Source: Burkholderia gladioli (GTDB taxonomy: Bacteria; Pseudomonadota; Gammaproteobacteria; Burkholderiales; Burkholderiaceae). From it: DNA of 64,000 bases. Within the stretch, counting starts at the first letter, position 1. Each line of letters opens with the position of its first letter. Of the stretch, positions 51,446 to 60,213 are shown in pieces. The notes beneath the pieces were generated by a model. The model saw only the letters and a program-made list of their open reading frames with translations. It had not been told where the DNA came from and ran no database searches. The stretch is taken from positions 682,001 to 746,000 of the forward strand of contig NZ_CP009322.1 of the NCBI RefSeq assembly GCF_000959725.1. The letters are read 5' to 3'. Both the position numbers and the translations under genes were made by a program.

Positions 51446-54014
51446 GCTGGTCTCCTATTGAGAAGTTGAATGCTTTTATTTCTTCCTCGAGCGATCGGTA
51501 ATGCTCTCCTTTGCTGAGCTTGCAATGAGATATCCAATTTTTAATGGCCTTGGATTTGTTGTGGGAGATGATGATTCCGGTGATGATGGACGCAACCAGG
51601 ATGGGCCAGAAAAACGGAAGGCTAATGGCCGGCGCGATCGCGATGTATGCTCCAAAAATTCCGCTGAGATTGTAGAGAATCCAAAGGCTGGTATCGTTAT
51701 TGCTTTTTGCGCCAGGTGCGTTTATGAAGATGTCAAAACCGGCTAAAATAAGCCCTGTGATGGCTGCTAGTCGCTGTCCAAGGTTGATCCCGGCTCCGGC
51801 CAATTCACTAGCCCCCGCCCACTGCTTCATAATGAACGTCGATAGCGGATGAGCAGGTGCTTTTATAATCGTTATCGAAGCCGTTTCGATAACCGTTCCA
51901 AGAATCGACACAACAGCGGCAGCAAGCTTCAACTCCGCTTCGTCGTGATTGAACTGATCACGCCCCTCCCACTCCTTGGCCGCGAATGTCAGCGTCACTA
52001 CCTGGAAAATCATCGTCACGACGCCGAGATTGAAATCCGCGGACGACCCCAGCCACCTCTTTGTCGCATCCACCCCAGGCACCCTGATCGCCTTGATCGC
52101 GCCGGCCTCGAGTTTCCCGTTCTTCACCAACGTATCGACGTCCATCTCGTACGCGACGATATTCATATCCGTCGCAGGCGCCGCCCTCAGAACCTGCTTG
52201 CCGACCTGCGTGGCGGCTGCCCTTTGGCTGGTCCGATCGCCATCGAGCTTCACCCCCAGCGTCTTGACCTGTTCCAGCGTCCAATCACGTATCGCGAGCT
52301 TGCTGGCTGCCGATCGCTTGATCCGAACACCCGATTGCATCGCCAGGCGGATCGTGATGAAACCCACCGCGGAACTACGCGCCGCTTTCGTCAATACGTC
52401 CACGACCTGATTGGCCGTCGTGATCACGAGCCTGTCACGCAAGTTGTCGGCCTTGCTCAGATCCTTGATCTGATCGAAGGCCAGCTTGTAGATATTCAGG
52501 AAGTTTTCGTACGGAATATCCGAGGCATGGACATGCGCGTCCGCCGCCTTCATCAACTGCTCATGATTGAACATCAGGGCCCGCGCATACAGATTCCTGA
52601 TATCCGAAGCCTGGCCGTTCAGCCAGTCGTCGAGCACCTTCTTGCAGGCTTCGGTACCTGCGGCGGCGCCGATCGCCTGCGCGCAGGATTCGCTGTAGGC
52701 ATAACCGCTGCGCAAGTCCTTCACGTCATGGTTGCCTGCCATCCATTCGGCCAGCAGCAGCGATTTCAACCAATCGGCATGAGCCTGCACGAGGGCTTGC
52801 CATGTTGGCCTGAACGCGTCGAGCGCTTGCTGGTATTCCTGCGGGAAGCGCTTCAGCGCCTCCGTGTCGATCACGCTGACTCGCTTTCCGTCCGCACCAA
52901 CCCTGGTCGAAGCCTCCTCCCAAGCCTCGTTGGCCGCATCCTCCTGGGTTGCGGGAATATCGCTCGCTTTCTTCGTTTCCTCTTTCACGGCCTTCTCGAG
53001 GCTTCCTGTCTTGATCCACCGGCGCAGCACATGAAAAGCTCCCATTGCATCCGCCGATACTGGGCGACCGATCTTCGTGTTGACGGCGTTGGCCTCCGCA
53101 ATCGCTTTTGACACGCCATACGTCAAGCCGGCCGTAGCTCGCGCGTTGGCGCGAATGCCGGCTTCCGCGCGCTCCAGAAGCCGTGCCGAGATGGATTTCC
53201 AGTAGATCTGTTCGTCGAAGCCGTTATGCAGGCTGGGAACCGTCAATTCCGCGAGATCGTTGGTAATGCCCACTGGATCATTGACCGCGACCACGAAACC
53301 TTTCTTGTTCGGTGATTCCGCCATCGCGTCGCCGATACGTTTGGCCACCTGGCTGCGGCGCGCGAGCGTCTCGTACTTGACAGGCTGATTGCTGAACAAG
53401 AAAGCCTCCGTCATCGCCTGGTCGTCCATCGCGAAATGCGCGATCTGCCGATGCGACGCTTGAAACTCTCCCGTGTCGCATGCATTGCCGGCGAGCATAG
53501 CCGGGATATCGATGCATTGCATGTGCTGCTTGCGCCACGCCTCGCTCTCGATCTTCTTGAAGACGAGCTCGCGTGTCCAACGCACGTTGGACCAGCCGAT
53601 CCAGAGCCTGGTCGCCTCGTCGCTGCCCGGGGTATGCAGCACATCCACGCAACGGCCATACGATTCATAAGCCGTGTCGCTCGCCGGGCAAGCCTGTTCA
53701 ATGAAGCGCTCGGGAGCATCGCCGGCCGGCGGCGCGATGCCGGGAGGGAAACGCCAGAGCATGCCGTTATCGATCACCATGTAGGCACGCAGGAGCTTGC
53801 GTTTCTCGTCGTAGGTGTAGAGATAGCCGGCGCGCAATGCGCGCAAGGTGTACTTGGCTGTGGAAACGGATTGCGGCGCGCGCTCGTCGATTCGGAAATG
53901 TCCGGTCAAGGCCGGCGCTTTGGAGGCGCCGCGCGGGCATGCGATTGCATAACGAACGGGGTAGATCAGAAGCGACTGTCGGTCGCACAGCGGGCAGCCG
54001 CTAAGCGTGGGCAT
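51438..54014 (-). CDS. VasX-like T6SS effector (pore-forming C-terminus)
   Basis: An 858-residue effector. It starts MPTLSGCPLCDRQSLLIYPVRYAIACPR, typical of the T6SS toxin-VasX N-terminal region. The middle is mostly helical (about residues 200-600). The C-terminal 210 residues hold several hydrophobic helices (LGVVTMIFQVVTLTF, LAAAVVSILGTVIETASI, ITGLILAGFDIFI, FWPILVASIITGIIIS), as expected for a colicin-like pore former. I chose the ATG at 54014 because AGAGGA precedes it; 54047 (ATG) and 54059 (TTG) are in frame upstream. It overlaps the DUF6708 gene by 8 bp. The C-terminal coding DNA is AT-rich. Confidence 0.88.
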   Translation of the reverse strand: MPTLSGCPLCDRQSLLIYPVRYAIACPRGASKAPALTGHFRIDERAPQSVSTAKYTLRALRAGYLYTYDEKRKLLRAYMVIDNGMLWRFPPGIAPPAGDAPERFIEQACPASDTAYESYGRCVDVLHTPGSDEATRLWIGWSNVRWTRELVFKKIESEAWRKQHMQCIDIPAMLAGNACDTGEFQASHRQIAHFAMDDQAMTEAFLFSNQPVKYETLARRSQVAKRIGDAMAESPNKKGFVVAVNDPVGITNDLAELTVPSLHNGFDEQIYWKSISARLLERAEAGIRANARATAGLTYGVSKAIAEANAVNTKIGRPVSADAMGAFHVLRRWIKTGSLEKAVKEETKKASDIPATQEDAANEAWEEASTRVGADGKRVSVIDTEALKRFPQEYQQALDAFRPTWQALVQAHADWLKSLLLAEWMAGNHDVKDLRSGYAYSESCAQAIGAAAGTEACKKVLDDWLNGQASDIRNLYARALMFNHEQLMKAADAHVHASDIPYENFLNIYKLAFDQIKDLSKADNLRDRLVITTANQVVDVLTKAARSSAVGFITIRLAMQSGVRIKRSAASKLAIRDWTLEQVKTLGVKLDGDRTSQRAAATQVGKQVLRAAPATDMNIVAYEMDVDTLVKNGKLEAGAIKAIRVPGVDATKRWLGSSADFNLGVVTMIFQVVTLTFAAKEWEGRDQFNHDEAELKLAAAVVSILGTVIETASITIIKAPAHPLSTFIMKQWAGASELAGAGINLGQRLAAITGLILAGFDIFINAPGAKSNNDTSLWILYNLSGIFGAYIAIAPAISLPFFWPILVASIITGIIISHNKSKAIKNWISHCKLSKGEHYRSLEEEIKAFNFSIGDQHA

Positions 54015-54055
54015 GGAAAGGTCCTCTGGAGTGGTTTCGAAAGGCATGGCAGGGC

Positions 54056-54805
54056 TCAAGCGAGCTTGAAATCGTGTGGCAGGCGCTGAAGCGCGAAGGT
54101 CACGAACTCGTGTGACGCGACGAGACCTTGATTCAGCGCTTCTTGAAAGAGCTCATCCACGATGGCAGGCAAGCGAGCGGCCTGAGCACTGCCCAGGCCG
54201 GCGAGCCGATAGCAGACTTCATCGGCCATTTCGCTGCGATCGATACGAGGCCACTGATCCGGCCGGGGCCAGCCGGCTGGGCTGTCGACGGATTCATGAA
54301 CGAACTGGCCGGCCTCGACGCGCCAGCCATGGCCTGCCCATGGAAACGTCCACGATTTCACCGGCCCGAGTAGCGCCCGTCGTTGTGTTGGGTCGAGTAT
54401 CGCGAGCGCCAGGCTGAACACACGTGGATCGTGGAAGCGCCAGAAAACGGATTGGCCGCCGATGCCCGGCCCGACGAGGTGATGCGCGATATGCCGGGCG
54501 ATCACGTCGACAGACGCTTCGCTGTCGAGCCACGCGCAGATTGCGGGCGGCTGGTCGGCATGGAACCGCCCAAGCAGGTAGCGACCCGCCAGCATCCGGA
54601 CGTCGTCGTTCAATGTGGCGAGATCCACCAGCTTCGGCATCCACTCTTCGCGGTGAGCCAGGATGCGTGGCGTGCAGGCATGTCCGTCGAGTGCGGCGAT
54701 GTCCGGCGCATGGCCGCAGGTGCTGGGGTCGATCAACAGAAACCCGCGCGTGAGCCCGTTCGTGAGATCGCTTACCGGCTGCATGAGAGGAGGGTTCATA
54801 TCCAT
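54056..54805 (-). CDS. DUF4123 T6SS effector-adaptor protein
   Basis: A 249-residue DUF4123 protein (Tap/TEC adaptor) that would load the VasX-like effector onto VgrG. The family features are in the middle: GRFHADQPPAICAWLDSEAS, VFWRFHDPRVFSLALAILDPTQRRALLGPVKSW, then WRVE near residue 165. It follows vgrG by 7 bp. A second in-frame ATG at 54799 has better Shine-Dalgarno spacing (GGGAG, 8 bases) than the first at 54805. Confidence 0.9.
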   Translation of the reverse strand: MDMNPPLMQPVSDLTNGLTRGFLLIDPSTCGHAPDIAALDGHACTPRILAHREEWMPKLVDLATLNDDVRMLAGRYLLGRFHADQPPAICAWLDSEASVDVIARHIAHHLVGPGIGGQSVFWRFHDPRVFSLALAILDPTQRRALLGPVKSWTFPWAGHGWRVEAGQFVHESVDSPAGWPRPDQWPRIDRSEMADEVCYRLAGLGSAQAARLPAIVDELFQEALNQGLVASHEFVTFALQRLPHDFKLA

Positions 54806-54812
54806 GCTCCCA

Positions 54813-57269
54813 TCAAGTCAGCACGATCGAGGACGAGCCTGCGCGACCTGCGTCAACGGCGAGATGCGCGCACAGGTCCTTGCCGGGAAACCGCGTCGGG
54901 ATGTTTTGCCCGGCGGCCGTATCGTGGCTGCTTGCGTGGATCAGGTTCTCGCCGGCCGTATAACCGACGATCCCCTTCGCGCTGACTTCCAGCTGGCTAC
55001 CTCCCGCCGTCAACCGAATGCCCTGCTTCGCGGTGAGGGTGATCCAGTCCGTCGTGCTGACGATCGCGACCACCTTCCTGGCCAGCAACTCGAGATCGTC
55101 GTTCTGTGCCTCGACCCGTACCTGGCCGCTGGCGGCGACCAGCCTCATGCCCATGCGATGGACGAACACCGAGAACCTGTCCGAAACACTCGCCAGGAGC
55201 GATTTGCCGGCGGCAACGGCCATCGTGTCGCCGGCCGTTATCGCCACGTGCCGACCCGCCGCGACATGAGTCGTTCCCGGCGTGGTGACGGCGATGCCGG
55301 CGGCGCCCGCCAGCAGCAACTGTGCGTCGTCCAGTTCGGGAAAGTCGCCGTTGCCGGGCGATCCCGCGCCACGAATGCCTTGCACCTGCGACTCGAGCGC
55401 ATCGGCCACCTTCGCCTGATCGGCATCGCCGTCCTGCGCCTCGTGCTGCCTCGCAAGCCCGCCCAATTGACCCTGCAGCGTCCGCGCCTTCGTCAAGCGT
55501 GAAGCCGGCTCGCTGACGTCGGACAGGTGCCCTCGCGCTTGCGGCCGCATCTCCGTGCTGATCAGCATGCCCTTGCCGCTGCGGATTGCGCCCACTTCGT
55601 CGGTGCGCAGCTCGAACCCTTCGCCGCGGGCGTCCTGCCGCCCATGCCAGTCCTCGATGCGCGTGAGCTTGCCGAGCGACAACTGGCTGGCGGCATGGTC
55701 GGAGCGAAGCTGCGCCTGAAGTGCCTGGGCGGTATCGTCGAAAACCAGGTGATTGCTGCGGCCCATCGAGGCATTGCCGTCGGCGCCATCGAGTTCGCGG
55801 CTGCGAATACCCATCAGCGCCTGCTGTTCCGGCAGCTTCCAGGCGGGCGGATTGTGCGCATTCATCACGCGCCCGGTGACAATCGGGTGATCCGGGTTGC
55901 CGTCCAGCCATTGCACGACCACCTCGGAGCCGATGCGCGGCAGCGCCGCGAGCCCCTGGGCACCGCCCGCCCAAGCGCTGGCCACGCGCACCCAGGCCGT
56001 GTATTTGCCATCGCGATCCCAATGAAAGCGGATCAGCACGCGCCCGTGCTCGTCCGTATGAATGCTGGTGCCCGATGGGCCGACGACGGTGGCGGTCTGC
56101 GGCGCGAGGATCCGGGTATCGACGCTGTTGAAGCCGCGCCCCGGCCGCCACGGTGTGGTCTTGCTCACGCAGGTGAATTCGTTGCGGTATTCCGCCGGCT
56201 GGCCGGTGCCTTGCAGGTAGTTGTTGGTCGCGAGGTGGCGCACCGACACGATCAGGTATTCGTCATCCCGAGGATCTCGGCTCAGTGCCAGGCCATGGTG
56301 ATCGGTGAGCCTGAACCATCGACCGGGCATCACGAAGCGGTTGTTGCCGCTAGCCTCGACGCGCTGGATCGTCGTGCCGATTTCTTCGATCCGGCGATTC
56401 ACGAGCTGATAGCCGTGCTCCATGTTGCGGTAGCCATGCGCGCCTGCGTATTCGTTCCATTCGAGAATGGGCAGGGTGGCATCCGTTTGCAGGCTGCTCC
56501 GGACGTGGGTGGGAAGCGGGGATTTGAAGTCGAAACGAGAAAGTTCCGCGTGCGTGGAGGTGGTTTGCTGGAATGGCGACCAGCTCAGGATGCTGTCCGC
56601 TTCCTGCGCGCCCATGCCGCTGTGAAAGCGGATCTCGTGGGTATCGCCGTCGATCGGCGGCGCGGGACGGCCTGGATCGGCGACGATCAGCCGATGCCCG
56701 TTCTCGCGATGCTCGTACCAGTAGCGCAACCCCGCCTGTTCCCAGCGCCGATGCACATAGTTGTGATCGTGTTCGCCGAACTGGCAGGCCATCTTCACCG
56801 GCGGATCGTCCTCGCCGACATGCCAGGCCCAATCGGGCAGGTTGCCGTAATCCTCGAACACGGCTTCGGTCTGGCGCCGCAGGTTGCGGTCGAGGAACAG
56901 ACGGTTGTGCCGGCCGTATCTCAGGTAGCGCAGCCACGGCCCGATCACCGCTTCGTAGCAGGCACAGGCGCCGTCGCTGCCGAGTTGCCGGAACGAAAAG
57001 ACATAACCGTTGAAATAACGCTGGCTGCCGTCGCCGCGCAGCAGGCTGAGCGTGAGCTTCCTGCCGATGAAATCCCGGGCGGGCAGTGCGGCATGATCGG
57101 AAAGGATTTCGATCGTGAATTGAAAATCGCGCGACAACGATTCCGTGCCGTCGATGCGATTCGCCAGCAGAAGCGGATAAGGCGCTTCGCCGTCGAATTC
57201 GAATCGCAACAGACGATTATGCTGGAAATCGAGCGCCAGTCTTGTCAGGTCGTGCTTGGAATTCGACAT
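54813..57269 (-). CDS. vgrG: VgrG spike protein of the type VI secretion system
   Basis: An 818-residue VgrG. The N-terminal gp27-like part (to about residue 380) is followed by the gp5-OB and beta-helix region (GRVLIRFHWDRDGKYTAWVRVASAWAGG, ALPRIGSEVVVQWLDGNPDHPIVTGRV) and then a DUF2345-type C-terminal section (IAVTTPGTTHVAAGRHVAITAGDTM...). It forms the trimeric spike that carries the PAAR tip and the effector. It is the first gene of the minus-strand island vgrG, DUF4123, VasX-like, DUF6708, PAAR, tssF. The intergenic DNA upstream (57270-57564) is AT-richer than its surroundings. Confidence 0.96.
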   Translation of the reverse strand: MSNSKHDLTRLALDFQHNRLLRFEFDGEAPYPLLLANRIDGTESLSRDFQFTIEILSDHAALPARDFIGRKLTLSLLRGDGSQRYFNGYVFSFRQLGSDGACACYEAVIGPWLRYLRYGRHNRLFLDRNLRRQTEAVFEDYGNLPDWAWHVGEDDPPVKMACQFGEHDHNYVHRRWEQAGLRYWYEHRENGHRLIVADPGRPAPPIDGDTHEIRFHSGMGAQEADSILSWSPFQQTTSTHAELSRFDFKSPLPTHVRSSLQTDATLPILEWNEYAGAHGYRNMEHGYQLVNRRIEEIGTTIQRVEASGNNRFVMPGRWFRLTDHHGLALSRDPRDDEYLIVSVRHLATNNYLQGTGQPAEYRNEFTCVSKTTPWRPGRGFNSVDTRILAPQTATVVGPSGTSIHTDEHGRVLIRFHWDRDGKYTAWVRVASAWAGGAQGLAALPRIGSEVVVQWLDGNPDHPIVTGRVMNAHNPPAWKLPEQQALMGIRSRELDGADGNASMGRSNHLVFDDTAQALQAQLRSDHAASQLSLGKLTRIEDWHGRQDARGEGFELRTDEVGAIRSGKGMLISTEMRPQARGHLSDVSEPASRLTKARTLQGQLGGLARQHEAQDGDADQAKVADALESQVQGIRGAGSPGNGDFPELDDAQLLLAGAAGIAVTTPGTTHVAAGRHVAITAGDTMAVAAGKSLLASVSDRFSVFVHRMGMRLVAASGQVRVEAQNDDLELLARKVVAIVSTTDWITLTAKQGIRLTAGGSQLEVSAKGIVGYTAGENLIHASSHDTAAGQNIPTRFPGKDLCAHLAVDAGRAGSSSIVLT

Positions 57270-57564
57270 AAGGATAATGGCCTGTCCCTCGAGCCGGCGC
57301 TTCGATAAACGCTACGGCAGCGTCATGAGCTTGATGTGCGAGGGAATATAGCCATGGCGGGCAGGCAATGCCATGCGGCCGATCGTATCGATCGGATATC
57401 GAAATATCAGAAAATGTCCGGCTTTATCAGGAAGCGAGAATCGCCGATATATGAAGAATCAGAATGCGGATTTTGATTGCGCGATCAATGCCGGGTTGAT
57501 TTTATTTTGGATAGGCAATCGAGGCATGCAATCGACCGGGTATGAATGAACCCGGTTCAGGCTT
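57270..57564. other. AT-rich promoter region of the T6SS island
   Basis: 295 bp between the second ftsI gene and vgrG, both on the minus strand. G+C is low for this genome (25 of 60 bases in 57421-57480 by hand count). This is a likely site of vgrG promoter elements and of H-NS-type silencing. I cannot name a specific -35/-10 pair. Confidence 0.5.
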
Positions 57565-59436
57565 TCAGGATCGCGGCGCGGCTGTTTTTTCCTGGCTGGC
57601 CACGGAGTTGATCACGCGTTGCGTCACCATGGCCGGCGCGGGACGCACCGCGGGCCGTGCCGCCGGCTTGCCCGGCGCGGCCGGCCGCGCGCCGCTGGCT
57701 TGCTTCACCGCGTCCGGCTTGACCGGCGCATCCGGCGGCACCCCGAGCAACTGCAGCGTGCCGCCCATCACGGAAGAGAACACCGGCCCGGCCACGGTGC
57801 CGCCGTAATACCCCTTGCCGCTCGGCTCGTCGATCATCACGGCGACGATCACGCGCGGGTCGCTCATCGGCGCCATGCCGGCGAACAGCGCGCGGTACTT
57901 GCCCTGCGCATAGGAGGCGCCGACCTGCTTGCGCGCGGTGCCGGTCTTGCCGCCGACGCGATAACCGTCGACGCGCGCCGCGCGCCCGGTGCCGCCTTCG
58001 CCCACCGCCATCTCCAGCATCGAGCGGATCGCGGCGGCCGTTTCCGGCCGCGTCACGCGACGCCCCTGCAGGGCGGGAGCCTGGTCGTCGCGCAGCAGGC
58101 GCACCGGGTGGAGCGTGCCGTCGCCGGCGTAGGCGGTGTACATCTGCGCGATCTGCAGCAGCGACATCGACAGCCCGTAGCCATAGGCCATGGTGGCCTG
58201 CTCGATCGGGCGCCAGCGCTGGTAGGGGCGCAGCCGCCCCGAGGCGACGCCGGGGAAGGTCAGGTCCGGCGCATGGCCGATGCCGTATTCCTGGTACTTG
58301 TCCCAGATGGTTTGCGCGGACAGGTTCAGCGACAGCTTGGCGAGCGCGACGTTGCTCGACTTCTGCAGCGCCTGGGCAACCGTCAGCGTGCCGTGGTTCG
58401 AGGTGTCGTGGATCACGGCGGGGCCGATCTTCCAGGTGCCGGGCGACGTGTTGACGAGGCTTTGCGGGCGCACCTTGCCTTCGTCGATCGACAGTGCCAC
58501 CACCAGCGGCTTGACCGTCGAGCCCGGCTCGAAGGTGTCGATCACGGCGCGGTTGCGCAACTGCGCGCCGGTCAGGCGGCTGCGGTCGTTGGGATCGAAG
58601 GTGGGGTAGTTGGCGAGCGCGAGGATCTCGCCCGAGCGCGCGTCGAGCACCACCACGCTGCCGGCCTGCGCGTGATTGGCGAGCACCGCCGCCTTCAGTT
58701 GCGCATTGGCGAGCTGCTGCACGCGGCGGTCGATGGTCAGCTCGACGGTGGCGCCGTGGCGCGCCGGTACCTGCGGACGCGTGTCGGAGATGATCCGGCC
58801 GAGCCGGTCGCGGATCACCTCGCGCTGGCCGGCGGTGCCCAGCAGCAGGCCGTTGGCGGCCAGTTCCACGCCTTCCTGGCCGCGATCCTCGATATTCGTG
58901 AAGCCCACCACGTGGGCGGCCGATTCGCCTTCCGGGTAGAAGCGCTTGGAATCGGCGATCTGGGTGATGCCGGCGAGGTCGAGCTTATCGAGGCGCGCGG
59001 CGGTTTCGGGATCGATCTGCCGCTTGAGCAGCACGAACTGCTTGTCGACCGACAAGCGCCTTTTGACCTCGGCCGCCGGCATCTCGAGCAGCTTGGCGAG
59101 CGGGCCGTAGGCGGCCGAATCGACCTGCTTGGGATTGGCCCAGATTTCGTAGGTGTTGAGGCTGACGGCCAGCATCGCGCCGTTGCGGTCGACGATCCGG
59201 CCACGCATCGCGTCGAGCTCGATGGTGCGCTGGTAGCGCTTCTCGCCCTGGCCGAGATAGAAGTCCTGGTTCGCCACCTGCACCCAGAAGGCCCGCGCGA
59301 TCAGCGCGGCGAACGCGAGAAAGATCAGGATCACGACGAATTTCGATCGCCACATCGGCAGGCTCGACCCGAGCATCGGGCTGCGCGCGACGGCGAGATA
59401 GGGATCGGCGTGCTTCGACTGGTTTTTCTGCGTCAT
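57565..59436 (-). CDS. Class B penicillin-binding protein, FtsI/PBP3-like paralogue
   Basis: A 623-residue inner-membrane transpeptidase. A membrane helix follows KFVVILIFLAFAALIARAF; the pedestal domain begins RTIELDAMRGRIVDRNG, and the transpeptidase domain carries the full set of motifs: Ser306-X-X-Lys309 (STVK), Ser360-Ser-Asn362 (SSN) and Lys497-Thr-Gly (KTG). So it should be an active DD-transpeptidase crosslinking peptidoglycan. No other dcw (mur/fts) genes are near, so this is a second ftsI copy outside the division cluster. The C-terminal tail is Pro/Ala-rich. It may have a special role or different beta-lactam affinity; not verified. Confidence 0.92.
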   Translation of the reverse strand: MTQKNQSKHADPYLAVARSPMLGSSLPMWRSKFVVILIFLAFAALIARAFWVQVANQDFYLGQGEKRYQRTIELDAMRGRIVDRNGAMLAVSLNTYEIWANPKQVDSAAYGPLAKLLEMPAAEVKRRLSVDKQFVLLKRQIDPETAARLDKLDLAGITQIADSKRFYPEGESAAHVVGFTNIEDRGQEGVELAANGLLLGTAGQREVIRDRLGRIISDTRPQVPARHGATVELTIDRRVQQLANAQLKAAVLANHAQAGSVVVLDARSGEILALANYPTFDPNDRSRLTGAQLRNRAVIDTFEPGSTVKPLVVALSIDEGKVRPQSLVNTSPGTWKIGPAVIHDTSNHGTLTVAQALQKSSNVALAKLSLNLSAQTIWDKYQEYGIGHAPDLTFPGVASGRLRPYQRWRPIEQATMAYGYGLSMSLLQIAQMYTAYAGDGTLHPVRLLRDDQAPALQGRRVTRPETAAAIRSMLEMAVGEGGTGRAARVDGYRVGGKTGTARKQVGASYAQGKYRALFAGMAPMSDPRVIVAVMIDEPSGKGYYGGTVAGPVFSSVMGGTLQLLGVPPDAPVKPDAVKQASGARPAAPGKPAARPAVRPAPAMVTQRVINSVASQEKTAAPRS

Positions 59437-59597
59437 GGGCGGCGCGGCGGCGATTTCGAAATTGAAAGAAATGATAGGCGAATTGTAATGAATGTCGAGG
59501 TGGGGCGTGAGAAAAGCGGGGCAAGCGTGGTTTTTTTGGTGCGGGGGAGGAGAGGGGCGAGGCTAGAATCGAAGCCCGTTCCATCGTCGGAGGTTCC

Positions 59598-60167
59598 GTG
59601 CAGGCCGTCGTTCGACTCGAGCCCAATGCGGCGCTGCTGCTGATCGACCTGCAGCAGGGTATCCGCGAGCCGCGGCTGGGCCGCCGCAATCATCCCGAGG
59701 CGGAGGCGCGCATCGCCGGCTTGCTCGCGCGTTGGCGCGAGACCGGCCGCACCGTGGTTCACGTGCGGCACCTCTCGCGCGAGGCCGATTCGGTGTTTCG
59801 GCCCGGCCAGCCGGGCGTGGAATTCCAGCCGGCCTTCCTGCCACGAGCGGGTGAGCAGGTGCTCGACAAGCAGGTGCCCGACGCCTTCACGTCCGGCGAA
59901 CTGGCGCCATGGCTGCACCGCCAGGCGATCGGGCAATTGGTGGTGGTGGGCGGCATCACCAACAATTCGGTCGAATCGACCGCGCGCACGGCCGGCAATC
60001 TCGGTTTCTCGACCATCGTGGTGGCCGACGCCACCTATACCTTCGACCGCCACGACCTGGACGGACGCCTCTGGCGCGCCGAGGAGATCCAGGCGCTGTC
60101 GCTGGCCAATCTGGCGATGGACTACGCGTGCATCCTGGACACCGCCGCGCTGCTCGCGCTGAGCTGA
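59598..60167 (+). CDS. Isochorismatase-like protein lacking the catalytic Cys
   Basis: A 189-residue isochorismatase-fold protein, divergent from the ftsI-like gene. The catalytic Asp17 (LLLIDLQQG) and Lys91 (LDKQVPDAF) are present, but the usual Cys in GxxTxxCVE is Ser124 (GGITNNSVESTAR). Without the Cys nucleophile it cannot work as a nicotinamidase-type cysteine hydrolase; PhzD-like members that lack the Cys use acid/base chemistry. The start is GTG at 59598, preceded by GGAGG. The reaction is unknown. Confidence 0.85.
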   Translation: MQAVVRLEPNAALLLIDLQQGIREPRLGRRNHPEAEARIAGLLARWRETGRTVVHVRHLSREADSVFRPGQPGVEFQPAFLPRAGEQVLDKQVPDAFTSGELAPWLHRQAIGQLVVVGGITNNSVESTARTAGNLGFSTIVVADATYTFDRHDLDGRLWRAEEIQALSLANLAMDYACILDTAALLALS

Positions 60168-60177
60168 GCCCGCAAGC

Positions 60178-60199
60178 CGGCGCCTCGATCGAGGCGCCG
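60178..60199. terminator. Perfect 22-bp palindrome between converging genes
   Basis: CGGCGCCTCGATCGAGGCGCCG is a perfect inverted repeat located between the ends of the isochorismatase-like and carbamoyltransferase genes. No T run follows, so it is only a candidate bidirectional terminator or hairpin. Confidence 0.5.
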
Positions 60200-60213
60200 C
60201 CCACCGCTTCCCC

